This document shows, piece by piece, positions 12,481 through 23,039 of a DNA stretch of 64,000 nucleotides; the first letter of the stretch is position 1, and every line of letters begins with the position of its first letter. The position numbers and the translations under genes are program-made. The stretch covers positions 33,154 to 97,153 of the forward strand of contig CAJQUW010010319.1 in assembly GCA_907163375.1 (NCBI GenBank), in the 5' to 3' direction. The notes beneath the pieces were generated by a model. The model saw only the letters and a list, made by a program, of their open reading frames with translations. It was not told the DNA's origin and searched no databases. The stretch is from Prostheceraeus crozeri (lineage: Eukaryota > Platyhelminthes > Polycladida > Euryleptidae).

Positions 12481-12582
12481 TGTTTGTCAGGATTTCGGTA
12501 AGTGAGGTTACGGAACAGTGAACTGTAAAATGTCGTTTTTGGCAAATATAATAATTAACAAGGTATACATTTGGTTTTAGCA
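12481..12582 (+). repeat. 3' LTR-like repeat
   Basis: Starts tgtttgtcaggatttcgg and ends ttttagca. It matches 7093-7189 with scattered substitutions and small indels, indicating an old insertion. Confidence 0.7.
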
Positions 12583-13257
12583 TCATGAACGCAGCATATT
12601 CGAGACCTCTTCACTGATAATCGTAAGTTTCACGATTACTACAGCAGAGCTGAACATAAACGGACCACCGAAATTTCACCGAATTCAATCGATTCTCATG
12701 CCTTTCAATCGTGTCATACAACAACATGCCATACATCATTCGGGAGGTTGCATTTTCAGCTTTGAAATGAGCTGTGATAGACTTGCTTCCGTTATTGCAT
12801 TTGCTGAGCAGTGCTCAAAATATGAAATTCACTCAATTTTCAAATTTTTTAAAGTTCACTTTGATTTAGATTGCTCTGACTCCGAGTCACTCCGAGTAAG
12901 ATGGTTCATAATGTTTTCTTAGATCAGTTAACAACTCGATTTGAAGTATCAAGATCTTATTTTTCCATTTGATATTTAAATCATCAGAATCAGGGGCTTC
13001 TGCTATCTTCAATGGAATTCTCAAACCTTTTGGGATAACTTTCAAATGATCACAACACTTCAAAAAGGCGATATGTAGGATGATTGTCATGAAAGAAATC
13101 ATTGTTCTTGAGATTCATTGAGCTGGATCTATCACAGATTCAAAAAGCAATTATTCAATTTCAGGAAAACAGCTCGAAAAGACGGATCGACTAGCGATTC
13201 AATAGGTTAATGATAAAAGTAGAAACACGTCTTTCCCAAATCTTCTATTTTTCTTCA

Positions 13258-13306
13258 ACCGGTTTCAATTGACGGTCATAACTGCCTTCAATCTTCGTCA
13301 GGAAGT
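13258..13306 (-). ncRNA. Hammerhead-like ribozyme relic
   Basis: On the minus strand the sequence reads CTGACGA, then a stem GATTGA...TCAATT (6 bp including a G-T pair, loop about 15 nt), then GAAACCGG. CTGANGA plus GAAA are the conserved hammerhead core strings, which are known to be carried by Penelope-like retroelements. One unpaired A lies between the core and the stem, so activity is doubtful. This is a pattern match by eye only. Confidence 0.35.
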
Positions 13307-13470
13307 TGTATAAGAAGAAATATTACAATGAACATCTGATGGACAAGAGGACATAGATGCACACAAAAGAGAGGTTAGCGCCTTACATAGTGGGATGTCA
13401 TAGCATTTCTCGAAGACATTATTGGTCATAGCACACCATAGGATCTTTAGGCCTCCGAAAAACATGCTGC

Positions 13471-13510
13471 ATGTTCGACCCATGACGGATTGGCCACATG
13501 GGTCGAACAT
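13471..13510. repeat. Perfect 14-bp hairpin
   Basis: ATGTTCGACCCATG (13471-13484) is exactly complementary to CATGGGTCGAACAT (13497-13510) with a 12-nt loop. It lies near the right end of the TIR element 12645-13563. It may be a subterminal structure of that element. Confidence 0.8.
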
Positions 13511-13605
13511 GGTGGCAACATACGTCGAAATTCAGGTGGTCCGTTTTTTTATGTTCAGCTCTGAAGTATATCGACAATGATCATGTTCCTTGAATAAACT
13601 TCAGC

Positions 13606-13720
13606 CGGCAAAATTTTAGCAATGAGCCAGTGGTGGCGCCAGGGTCCTAGAGCTGGGGTGTCCATGGAAGCGTTGTGCCGACGGTTTTAACCGAGGTGCC
13701 GACAGGATATACCGGCTAAT
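13606..13720 (+). repeat. Dispersed repeat, copy 1
   Basis: Reads gcaatgagccagtggtggcg, ccagggtcct, ggtgtcc, gtgccgacgg and gtgccgacagg in order. The same order of blocks occurs on the minus strand at 17395-17520. Looks like the end region of an old interspersed element whose type I cannot name. Confidence 0.45.
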
Positions 13721-16500
13721 TATTGTAATCTATGAACAGCTATGCCTACTTGTGGACTATACATGCACATGTCAATTGTGTAATTGAGTTGTAAATGTGC
13801 AATTTTTGCACACAAAAAATTGTGCAATCGATGCACACTTTGTTATGCACCTACACATGTCCGATTTCTTCTTTCAGACAATTTACATGTTAAATGTCAC
13901 CAAAAATGTGTTTCTATATCTGAAATTTATTAAATTATTAATAACGAGTATATCTATGATTTTCTTTCAAAATCTTGCGTAATGCATGTATGTTAACTTT
14001 GAGAATTTTGAAACAAATAACAATTTGAGGTAGCAAGTTTTGTACCGGTTTGTTAAATTTCTTCTTGCGGGAACAATTAAAATTCGTAAATAAGTAGCTA
14101 TGAACTGAAAGCATCTTCGCTTGCTAAACGCTACGTGTTGTACTAGGATGCTTTGACTCATGTAGCGTGCGTGATGATGAACTTCACCTGCACTCTATTT
14201 TCTAGGAGTTCTCGACTACACCATAAAAGCTATCAACTATGTTAATCGATTTAATGTTAATGCATGCATGCATGCAACTCAAATAATCAGAGCCTATGTA
14301 GGAACTTTATGCATTTGTTTTCCAAATTTAATTTGAAAAAAGGTATATCGAGAAAATATTAGAATTTTTCATGTACAAATGGTGAGGACAAGGAATTGCC
14401 GCATGCATATGTCATAAAACTTCGAAAGATTTGGGATGTACATGTACTTTTCCTAACGTGTTAGGACACGATTTTCAAGAAACAATATCATTTATGTACA
14501 AAAGCAAATGGGTAGAGCTTGCAAGTCATAACTTCGTTTAAATCAGTATTGGGCCTAGATTTACAAAAGATACGAGCAAAAACTGAAATGAGATAGGTCT
14601 ACAAAAGTAATTGCTATTCGTACTATTTTATACATAAACAGAGAAAATAACACTAAGGACAATGATCAATGCGCGCCATCCTTTTTTCTTGATAGTAATC
14701 GCATCATACTTTTTACCTCAATATCAAGATCGTCTTGTTGAGCATTGCAAATTTCTCCGAAGGGTCGGATGATATCCTACTTTAAAAAATCTTTGCTTCC
14801 AGGAGTCAGTGCCGATATACCTTTCATGATAACCTTATTTTCCTCGTTAAATCATCGGTTCAACTCGTTCATGCAAAGATCAATTATCGGATAAAATACT
14901 TGTGTGCGGAAATCAATAATGGAAGAGGATCCTAGCGAAGACATAACTACACTGTCTTTTAAGCATTTCGATTGTTTTCTAATTCTTTTTCTTGTGCTTG
15001 TTTTTTATGGACCACAAGCATCACAAAGTTCATCTGCTTGATTTGTTTCATAACTCCTTGGCCTGGCTAATTTGAACCCAGAGAAAGTTTAACCTCATTA
15101 TCTAGACTCTTACAAATTGAATTAGAAATATTTCGATTATATAACAAGTTAAATTTAGATATATGCATACTAAATGTGCATTTGTGTCCAATTGCATGAA
15201 AATTATGCATACTGCATTATTATGACTATCACTTAGGAACTATTGCGCTTAACTACAAAGCATTTTGTATGACTAACCATGTGACTGCATGGGATGCAGA
15301 CTATTTGCTTACACAGATGCTACGGTTGTATGACTACCCATACTGTAGGTTACACTGCATGTATATCTGAATCTATGTGACTTCTGTATTTCGCAATAGT
15401 AAAAGGGATTTTCAGTCAAAAAGATGCAAATTTTTCTTGAGCACTTTCAAATTATATTTGTAATTATTATTAAAGCCTATCTTAACTACTTCCAAAATGA
15501 GACTTGCCAACATCTCATGTTTGAAGCTGCTGGCGAATCGATTGGAATTTTAAACTTCCGTCTCCACTCTCAGGCCGATCCCTCTCAGATTGTCAAAGTT
15601 GTTGCTTTCGACACTGCACCCAGACAGGTCATTCAAACGAAGTAGGGGAGGAAATCTTAATTTCTATTAAAACATGCTGCAAGTGGTGGCCAGCCGTCAC
15701 TGGGGTGTCCCTACTTCTCATGGCCAAGTCAGTGGAACATCTATGCCTTCATTTTTTCCTTCGACTGCTTCACTCAGCGGAAAAATTCCACATTCTCGCC
15801 AAAGTCAACCACCTGGGATGATGTCCCAGTAGCGAGGGCCGACACGTCGAAGTTAGTCGGAACTGTTTCCAGAAACGACGCAGCGATCATGCAATGGAGC
15901 CGCTGAAGAGGTTACTCCATACCTTACTGTACCACTGACTTTGAAAGTAAAGCATCTATTCATAATTTGACATTCTGTGTAGCAGATCGACTTACAGTTT
16001 GAACTATTCGACAGCGCGAACAACAGGCGTTCTATTAACTGTTGAATCAGTCGTGTGACTTCAGAAATGGTGCAGATGTGGCGTTTCGTTTTCCTTTTTA
16101 AACATTCAAATGAAAGCAAATCAAATGATTGTAACATATTTGGACCATCTAATTGGTGAAATAGCAAGATCATCGCACGATATGGTATACGCACGCTCGC
16201 TACGCTCGCGCAAAATTTGATCGATCAAACTACTAACGAAATCTGGATTAGCTCCTTGTCTCTCAAGATAGACGATCTGTTGATTGATTGTATTAGCAGG
16301 TGGAAATCTCTAGTAGAAAATCGTTTATCTATTATCCTATCTCATCCTCATCATTCAAAAAATCCACTGAGAAATCAGTTATAATTCTACATGTCAATAG
16401 GTAGCAAATCTATTAGATAAAATGCGCTCGTATAATCTGAACACGGCAAAATCTTCAAAAATGACAATTGCTCCTTCATATGAATTGAAAATATGCCACA
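13721..16500. other. No supported gene
   Basis: Mostly AT-rich, unclassified. A short (atgc)n run is at about 14265-14277. A 73-codon frame ends at 15645 with ESIGILNFRLHSQADPSQIV; its last 40 codons have a more coding-like, balanced composition than the surroundings but match no family I know. Confidence 0.4.
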
Positions 16501-16519
16501 ATAAGTTACGGAGAAATGT

Positions 16520-16562
16520 TTTTCCAAAAAGTCACGACGTTTCGGAAGACACTGCTTCCCTT
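16520..16562 (-). ncRNA. Hammerhead-like relic of a Penelope-like element
   Basis: The minus strand contains ACTTGAGAAGG, a 5-bp stem GGAAG/CTTCC with a CAGTGT loop, then GAAACGTCG. The GAAAC-GTC side fits the hammerhead core; the other core strand is CTTGAGA rather than CTGANGA. It lies immediately downstream (on the minus strand) of the GIY-YIG endonuclease remnant, which is where Penelope-like elements are known to carry such motifs. Confidence 0.4.
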
Positions 16563-16603
16563 CTCAAGTGAAATAAAATGGTAAGAGATCATTGTACACA
16601 AAA

Positions 16604-17051
16604 TCAGCGACGAACACTATTTACAACGCGCTTGGCTGTCAGCAAATCAGGCTGGTGGAAATCCAAATTTTGATTCATGACATCAGACTGACTGACCTTG
16701 ATAAAAGAGGATTCAATTATGCGTCTAACACGAAAATCGTTACACCGAGACAAGATATCATGGTTATCAAAATCAATAGCATGATCAGAACCTATACAAT
16801 GTTGAGCTATGGCATTATTTGGATCAAAGTTTTGAACAGCTCTTTTATGTTCTTTACACCGAAAATCAAAACGTACGACCTGTCTCACCTACATAAAATT
16901 TGGGACAACTTTTACAATTAATGCGATAAACGCCGCCTCTAGGTTTCATACAATTATTGTGGATAAGATGAGACTTAATACTGTTAGAAAATCGGAACAC
17001 AACTTTGGAATCGTAGTGTCTACCACGATCTATAGACTCCTGCTCCTTCAT
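16604..17051 (-). pseudogene. Penelope-like retroelement, GIY-YIG endonuclease remnant
   Basis: Minus-strand frame 16866-17051 contains RGGVYRINCKSCPKFYVGET, the GIY-YIG core with the CxxC insertion typical of Penelope-like element endonucleases. The adjacent frame 16604-16888 has AIAQHCIGSDHAIDFDNHD and RRIIESSFI, matching the H...H and R..E catalytic region of the same domain. The two frames overlap by about 20 nt, so one frameshift separates GIY-YIG from the catalytic half. No RT is recognisable upstream, so this copy is a 5'-truncated 3' end. The hammerhead-like motif follows at 16520-16562. Confidence 0.8.
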
Positions 17052-17394
17052 ATTGTCAGCTGTTCTAATTATTCATTAAAGTAATGTCTCAGAATAAGAT
17101 CTCAGAAACGTGATACCGAACCTTAACAAGACGACAACAAACTTTTATCTCGTGTATAATGATCTATTATAGTTGTGCACGAATCAACAATTTTCAAATA
17201 ACCAAAAATTCGACAGGGAAAATCTCTTCCCTATACAATCTTGCTACCGCTCAACAGGATAAAGAGATAACGCTGTAAACAAAAATGCTTGTAAATGTTG
17301 CTGACTTGGCTAGCAATCCAAGTCAATATCTAATGCAACGATTCGTATCTGTACTCTCCATTATTGTAATGCAAAATGTAGGTGCTGGAGGCCG

Positions 17395-17520
17395 ACTGCC
17401 GACAAAATTTAATCCGGGTGCCGACAGTGGCCCTGCCGACGGGGGTCCAATAATTTTCTTGGGGGGCATGTGCCCCCCCCCCAGGACCGCCCGTAGCGCC
17501 ACATCTGCAATGAGCAACCC
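17395..17520 (-). repeat. Dispersed repeat, copy 2
   Basis: On the minus strand reads gctcattgcagatgtggcgc, cgggcggtcct, a run of about ten G, gcacatgcccccc, then two gtcggca blocks, parallel to copy 1 at 13606-13720. The opposite orientation and divergence suggest two independent insertions of one family. Confidence 0.45.
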
Positions 17521-19084
17521 CAATATTAACCTCAAAATCGTCAGCACTTTATTCTAATAATCAGTAAAAAATAGTTCTTCTCTATTTGATACATAAACGC
17601 CATCTATTATTCAGGAAATCCAAACAGGTGAAACCAACTCAGGAGACATCATAACAGAAGAAGGGATGAACTGACCCCCACGCATCCCTACAGCAAGTGT
17701 CAACTGATGGTGAATTTTAAAATAAACTTTCTTCACAAAAGGAATGCTAGATTACCCTATTTAAACAACGATAACGAAAACTGTAACGAAGCCTGCCGAG
17801 TCGCAAATCTCATTGCTTTTTGAAATAACTTCCAACAGAGTAACATTTGTCACAAGAAACTTTTGCAGTCTCAACAACTTCTCTCAACAGCTTGAATTGG
17901 AAAAACACACCTTTCTGTCAACTATAATTCAGGAGCAGAAATGATACCTACTTCTGATGATTTTCTCTTTTGATTACGGGGCACGGTGCGCCTAGAAAGC
18001 TCTTAACTATCAAATTCATCTTACCTGACATCTAAGGTTTTTGGCTCCTCTACATAGATATGACAATGTACGATGACTATTAGGATGAAACAATGACATT
18101 TACATTCAAAGTTGAAAATGAAACAAGGATTGCCTATACGAAGTTTTTTGTCAGAGCAAGCACACATCATCCGCCAGTGCATTGAAATGATTCTGCATTA
18201 ACATGACGTTTTAACATGCTGACGTTTTTATACATTCTTCTGCCTTGCTGCCCGCTGGGTTTGAATGAAATCACGTGCTTTTCAAAGTGTAAGGAAGGGG
18301 TCTTTAAGTGACGTATTCGACTTTGAAAACGCATTTGCAAATGTTTAGAAAAAATGTTCCATGATTGGTCAGATTTTTAATCAGTAGTATAGTTTATTTA
18401 CAGAATTGCAGTTATAGCTTACAAAACTTCAAATCATCTGATGAATTAAACAACTACCTCGTATAACAAGTAATTTTGCTATATTATTCAAACAAAAGTA
18501 CTAACAAAATAGGCACTAATTTTTGCAACATTTGAGTTCAGAGAGGCAATAAACTCAAATGATGTCACCAAAATGAAAAAATTAACCATCCATCCTCTTG
18601 ATTGGCTTCAATGAATCGCCTGCAGCAGCTATGCCATGCTCCCGCCTTTTGTAAGCTTTTAACAGTAGCACAGCTAAATCCGGACAAGGGCTCGACAACA
18701 GGCAGGGAATGGAAATTGCTGAACATGCACCAACATCACCAATTCATTTTGCAACAGTTTAATTATAGTCAATTGCAGACATCTGAGCAGAATCAGCGAG
18801 CAGCTAAATAGTAAGGAAAAGATTCATTGCAGAATTTCAATCTTTTAGATGTGAATTTTCTTGATGTACCGGCTTTACCAGAAATTGCATCAGTGCAAGC
18901 ACAGTCACGCTCATCGGAGATAAACAGCAATTTAATATTAAGATGATATTCAGTCACATTAGGCAAGCTCAAGTATATCGTGCAAACTCTACATTTCTCG
19001 CAGACAAATTGCAACAGCAATTAATTACTATGAATGATGATCAACTCTAGTAACCATCGGATGCCTGAGCCATGGCATTGAGGA

Positions 19085-19692
19085 CAGTGATGTGGAGCGG
19101 AGCGCAGCGGTAGTAAAGAAAATTTTGACTGGAGCGGAGCGGAGTGGGAGAGAACCTGATGTTGACAAAGTCAACAAAGTTTTATCATAATTAATGATTT
19201 TTTGCATTATTATTATTACACTATTTTTCGTAAGATATTAGTCTATTATTTATTTTTTCAACATTATTCGGAGATAAGACTCCATTCTCAAGTTATACAG
19301 TAAGTGGAAGGGTTGTATAAACCGTTAATAAGAAAGCCAATAAAGATATGATTTAAAATTGAAAGAAATCTGAAAGTTAAAAATGGAAGTCCGACAGTTC
19401 ATATTCGTTCCTATGGATGGGTTCAAATTTTTAGTGTGCATTGGCTCACGGAATGTTAGGTCAATATTTTGCAGTTAAGCATATTATCAGAGTGGAAGTC
19501 AGTCATAATTTACAGTAGTCAAACAACCTAAGAAGTTCAAGGAAATCGTTTTATCTATGGTATGGTAAATTAATAGGATTTAGTTTAAGTGGAGCGGAGC
19601 GGAGTGGCTAGGTATGAAAAAGTGACTGGAGCGGAGCGAAAGTGAAGTGTAATCGGAGCGGAGCGGTAAAATTGTACCGCTCCACATCCTTG
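19085..19692. mobile_element. Nested hAT MITE, 608 bp
   Basis: Flanked by a perfect 8-bp duplication attgagga (19077-19084 and 19693-19700). The ends read CAGTGATGTGGAGCGGAG and, in reverse complement, CAAGGATGTGGAGCGG. Both subterminal regions are dense in ggagcgg motifs, while the middle is AT-rich. No ORF of note. It is younger than the host element 18311-21341. Confidence 0.88.
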
Positions 19693-19964
19693 ATTGAGGA
19701 ACAAGAACACGATTAACTCCTTCCTACGATATTATTGCACTTTGTTTGGCTGTGTCAATAATCTAATTTCCCAGGAACCGCTCTTGTTGTATTTATAGTC
19801 TCAAGTTTGTAATTTCGCAGCACGTGGGAATAGAATTACATCGATTGCTCCATTTCAATTACAGCAAACATACACAGAACATAGTCTAAGCACCAATTTC
19901 TACTACAGAACATGCGAGTTAGCATTTTTTGTGATTCTTCATTCTTTTTGACAATCCGATCTAC

Positions 19965-20930
19965 TATTTGCCATGCGCAAACGTCTCGTTTGTACCAAAC
20001 ATGTGACATTTTGTGAATTCTCCTATAAACTCTATGCGTTTGTCTTCCTATGCACCTTGAGATGACGCGTTTGTCAATGCTTAGCATCTTCACAATAGTC
20101 ACAGGTACCTCCATGTCCAATTTCATTGCTGTATCATGACATTTGCCATGCGCCAACATCGTCCCTCGTTAGTACTCACAAATGTGACATTCTGTATGAA
20201 TTCTCCTCTTAAAACTAATATGCGTTTTTTAAAAACTCCCCTAAACGTTGTCCCATGATTCCTAGAGCCACCTCTCTAGATTTTGGTACAAACGAGAAAA
20301 CGTATTTTGCGCATAGCAATATTTATGATATCAACAATGAACAATTTGACAGAAGGTACCCTGCGACTATTAGTGAAGTATGCCTTGTAGCCATTGACAA
20401 AATGCTCAGCCTAAGGGTGAATAGGAAAGATCAAACGCATAGAGTTTAGAGGAGAAGTCACAAAGATGTCACATTTTTGGTACGAACGAATAACCGTTTT
20501 TGCGCATGGCAAATGTCACGATACAACAATGAAATTTGACATGGAGGTACCTGTGATCTATTGTGAAGAGGCTTCTAGCATTGAACCAAAACGCGTCCAT
20601 CTAAGGGTGCAAAGAGAAAAACAAAACGCATAGAGTTTTTTTTAAGGAGAAATTCACAAAATTCTACATTTTTGGGTACACAACGAAGTACGTTTTGTCG
20701 CATGGCACTCAAATGTCACAATACAACATCATGAAAATTTGACATGGAGGTACCTGTGACTATTTTGATTGAAGATTCTTAGCATTGACCAAAACGCGTC
20801 ATCTCAAGGTGCTAATAGGAAAACAAACGCATAGAGTGTTAGAGAGAATTCAGAAAATGTCACATGTTGTATGGTACGAACGAGACTATTTGCGCATGCA
20901 AACACCTTGAGGGAAGGCAATGAATGTTGA
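19965..20930. repeat. Inverted and tandem roughly 195-bp repeats
   Basis: aaacgcatagagt recurs at about 20434, 20624 and 20826, giving units of about 190-200 bp that also share gacatggaggtacctgtgac and aaaacgcgtc. An inverted copy occupies about 19965-20215. Units differ largely by one-to-few-base indels in homopolymers, which may be decay or uncorrected read errors. Confidence 0.7.
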
Positions 20931-21502
20931 AGTTGAGGCATCTGATATTATAGGGAATACGTTGACATGACAACCACTTCTCTTAGCCGGCTCACCAGGT
21001 TTGGGGTCGAATTTTTCGAATATGGTTCCCTGAGGTTTTATTAGGTAGAAATCAACCAATGTTTATCGTGCTTTAAACATTGCAATGAGCGATGCCTGGA
21101 TTGCCCACCGGCCACGTTCTCTACTACAGCATCTGGCAATATGATTGGATTGTGAGTCCATAATGTCAGACATAAAGGAATAATGACACATGATTTCGCT
21201 CAAGTGGGGATAGTTGGGAAGTTCAAGATATTTCGAAAAAAAATAAAAATTTAATTTTGAGTGATTTGATTTGCTGAAAGTGGACTAATCATGGAACATT
21301 TCTCTAAACATTTGCAAATGCGTTTTCAAAGTCGAATACGTCTTTAAGTGAACTAATTTTATTGACTTTTATTGCACTACTTTTTAATTGCATGTATTTT
21401 TCGCGGGAATTGGTTTTACTACCTGCTAGCAATGTTCAGGTGAGCAGAGTTTTCTTGTTGTGATCTTGGTCGGGATTGCTTGTTCTAGCAATTCCGGTCA
21501 AC

Positions 21503-21832
21503 ATGGCAGAATGCACTGATGATTTTATTGACGATGATGACATCTCTATTCTAGCGGAGGAGATTGTTTCCCGTGCACAACAGCTGCTAATTAAACCGGA
21601 GCCACGAGATTCTGAGGCCGTTGTTTCTTCCCCCCGACGACAGCCGGGAGAATTACCCCGAACCAAATCGGGAGACTCGCCTCGGCGGAAGCCGACCGTT
21701 AAGGAGATCGACCCACCGGCAAGCCCGTGGAGACACCCGCCTAGTATAGGCACCGCTTCACCTCGGCGACTGCGTGTACGCTGGGAGGACCAGGCCGACG
21801 ACGACTCGCCCGGATCGACGCCCCCGTTAATG
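21503..21832 (+). CDS. Candidate first coding exon, unknown protein
   Basis: An ATG in a good start context (aacATGg, 21503) opens 110 codons that end exactly at a consensus donor (ATG|GTAAGT, 21832/21833). The product begins MAECTDDFIDDDDISILAEE, strongly acidic, then LIKPEPRD and a basic, Pro/Ser/Arg-rich stretch with three SPRR-type motifs (SSPRRQP, DSPRRKP, ASPRRLR). Base composition (GC-rich third positions) contrasts with the AT-rich surroundings. I do not recognise a family; an acidic region plus low-complexity linker suggests a nuclear or regulatory protein, or the 5' exon of a domesticated transposase. No second exon was identified. It starts 160 bp downstream of the 18311-21341 element. 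Confidence 0.45.
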
Positions 21833-21849
21833 GTAAGTGCTATAGACTA

Positions 21850-22500
21850 CAGTACCTCCTAGCGTAGAACCACAAGCAAGTTACAAAATTATCTCGTACT
21901 CAATTGTTCCTATTTTGATATCTATGATGGAAGACCTGATGATTTTCAAGCTCCATCAATAGCAGCGATAGTGTTTATCTTCGACAAAATTAAAGTAATG
22001 TAGAAAGTAAAATACGAGAGTGATCAGGAAATACTCGTACAAAAAATTACATAAAAAAGATCTCTTAAGCATGCAAGCGAGAAAGAACTATACCGCACTG
22101 AAGTATGAGCGCAGTCTACGAACAAGAAACAAGAAACAAGCTAGTTGTCTTGCTATGCGGTCATGGAGAGGATGGCTTTAATCCTCAGATTTTGTGAAGT
22201 AATCTTGCGCTGAGGTTCCACCATTTGATTAAGATATCAGATAAGCATCCACATTTAGGCTTGGCGGTGCATTGACCATTGTTCAGTTTCGTGTAAGTCA
22301 GCCAGCTTATGAGCTGATCTGTTGGTAGTGCACAAAGCAGCGGTTGGCAAATTCGCTTGGAGTGAAACATGGGCAAGCATTTTCTAATAGACAGCTGATA
22401 TGCTTGTTATGTACCATGAATGTAAATCATCGGGATTTAGAATTTCTATCAGCGCAGAAATACAAAATGGTTGGTGCCCTTGATTTATAGGAAAGTTTAT
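21850..22500. other. No recognisable gene
   Basis: AT-rich non-coding sequence between the candidate exon and a LINE fragment. Contains three tandem aagaaac units at about 22120-22140. Nothing else could be supported. Confidence 0.4.
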
Positions 22501-22507
22501 GGGTTAT

Positions 22508-23035
22508 TTACTTACTGTCCGGTTTTACGTCCTTGGTTCCACCAGTTTTGAGGGTTGGAGGTATTCCATGCCGATTCCAATGTTGAGGACGGATAGTGCT
22601 CCTCCATGCACTACGATCCTGTGCAGTTCGACGATCGAGCCGCAGGTCGCGGAGGTCCTTGTCCACATTGTGAATCCATCTTTTCCTTTGGCCTCCTCGG
22701 ATGTTCGGACCAGGCACTTCAAAGGTCATAATTTTCTTTGGCCATAGCCAGTTTGGCATACGCTCCAAGTGCCCGAACCATCGAAGGCGACTTGACCTCA
22801 GAACGCTTTTAAGGTTTGTGATGCCTAGGGCATGCCTTAGCTCAGCCATCGATTTCCGCTCACTTAACTTCGTGGAGCAGATCCATCGGATCATCGCATT
22901 TTCATTTCTTTCCAGTCGGTTCACATCATCAGTCTTTACAGCCCACGTTTCTGAGGCGTAGAGCAGCACTCTTCGGACACAGGCTTGGTAAACATACGGT
23001 ATCCTCTTCGCCGGAGGGAGATACCACGATTGGTG
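22508..23035 (-). pseudogene. LINE reverse transcriptase, C-terminal fragment
   Basis: The minus-strand frame 22508-22969 reads LLYASETWAVKTDDVNRLER, then MIRWICSTKLSERKS and SRLRWFGHLERM. This is the standard tail of many non-LTR (RTE/CR1/Jockey-type) reverse transcriptases. The same frame continues upstream to about 23035 with LLTNRGISLPPAKRIPYVYQ, so the open frame is longer than its first Met. The catalytic RT core is absent, as expected from 5' truncation. The remaining 150 or so codons are uninterrupted, so this is one of the less decayed LINE pieces here. Confidence 0.85.
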
Positions 23036-23039
23036 AGCA

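Larger units (their letters stand above)
7093..12582 (+). mobile_element. Fossil LTR retrotransposon (gag-pol), nested insertions
   Basis: Two matching terminal repeats of about 100 bp (7093-7189 and 12481-12582), each starting TG and ending CA, bound a region with gag-like zinc knuckles, an aspartic protease-like stretch, reverse transcriptase, RNase H-like and integrase-like segments in the usual Ty3/Gypsy order. It is interrupted by a hAT (7869-8723) and a TA-flanked TIR element (9943-11057). The element is broken in many places. No target duplication could be matched. The Ty3/Gypsy assignment rests on domain order and the RT style and is not certain; the LTRs are unusually short. Confidence 0.75.
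12645..13563. mobile_element. TIR element, about 0.92 kb, family unclear
   Basis: CAGAGCTGAACATAAACGGA at 12645 and its reverse complement at 13542-13563 (with extra T bases in the homopolymer) continue into further matching sequence (accacc plus gaaattt). No target duplication could be matched (tactacag versus aagtatat). It sits 62 bp beyond the LTR fossil. The interior contains a hammerhead-like motif and a perfect hairpin, reported separately, and no transposase frame. Confidence 0.55.
18311..21341. mobile_element. 3.03-kb TIR transposon with 9-bp target duplication
   Basis: The left end acgtattcgactttgaaaac and the right end gttttcaaagtcgaatacgt begin an inverted repeat of about 63 bp that also includes gcatttgcaaatgtttaga and atgttccatgatt. 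The 9-mer ctttaagtg flanks both ends exactly (18302-18310 and 21342-21350). TIR length plus 9-bp TSD fits Mutator-like (MULE) elements best. Inside are a nested hAT (19085-19692), diverged inverted and tandem repeats (19965-20930), and no transposase frame. Confidence 0.85.

Noticed and set aside
15424-15645. 73-codon ORF with a coding-like second half
   Set aside because: Suggestive (ESIGILNFRLHSQADP) but lacks a known family, a splice acceptor I trust or a repeat context.
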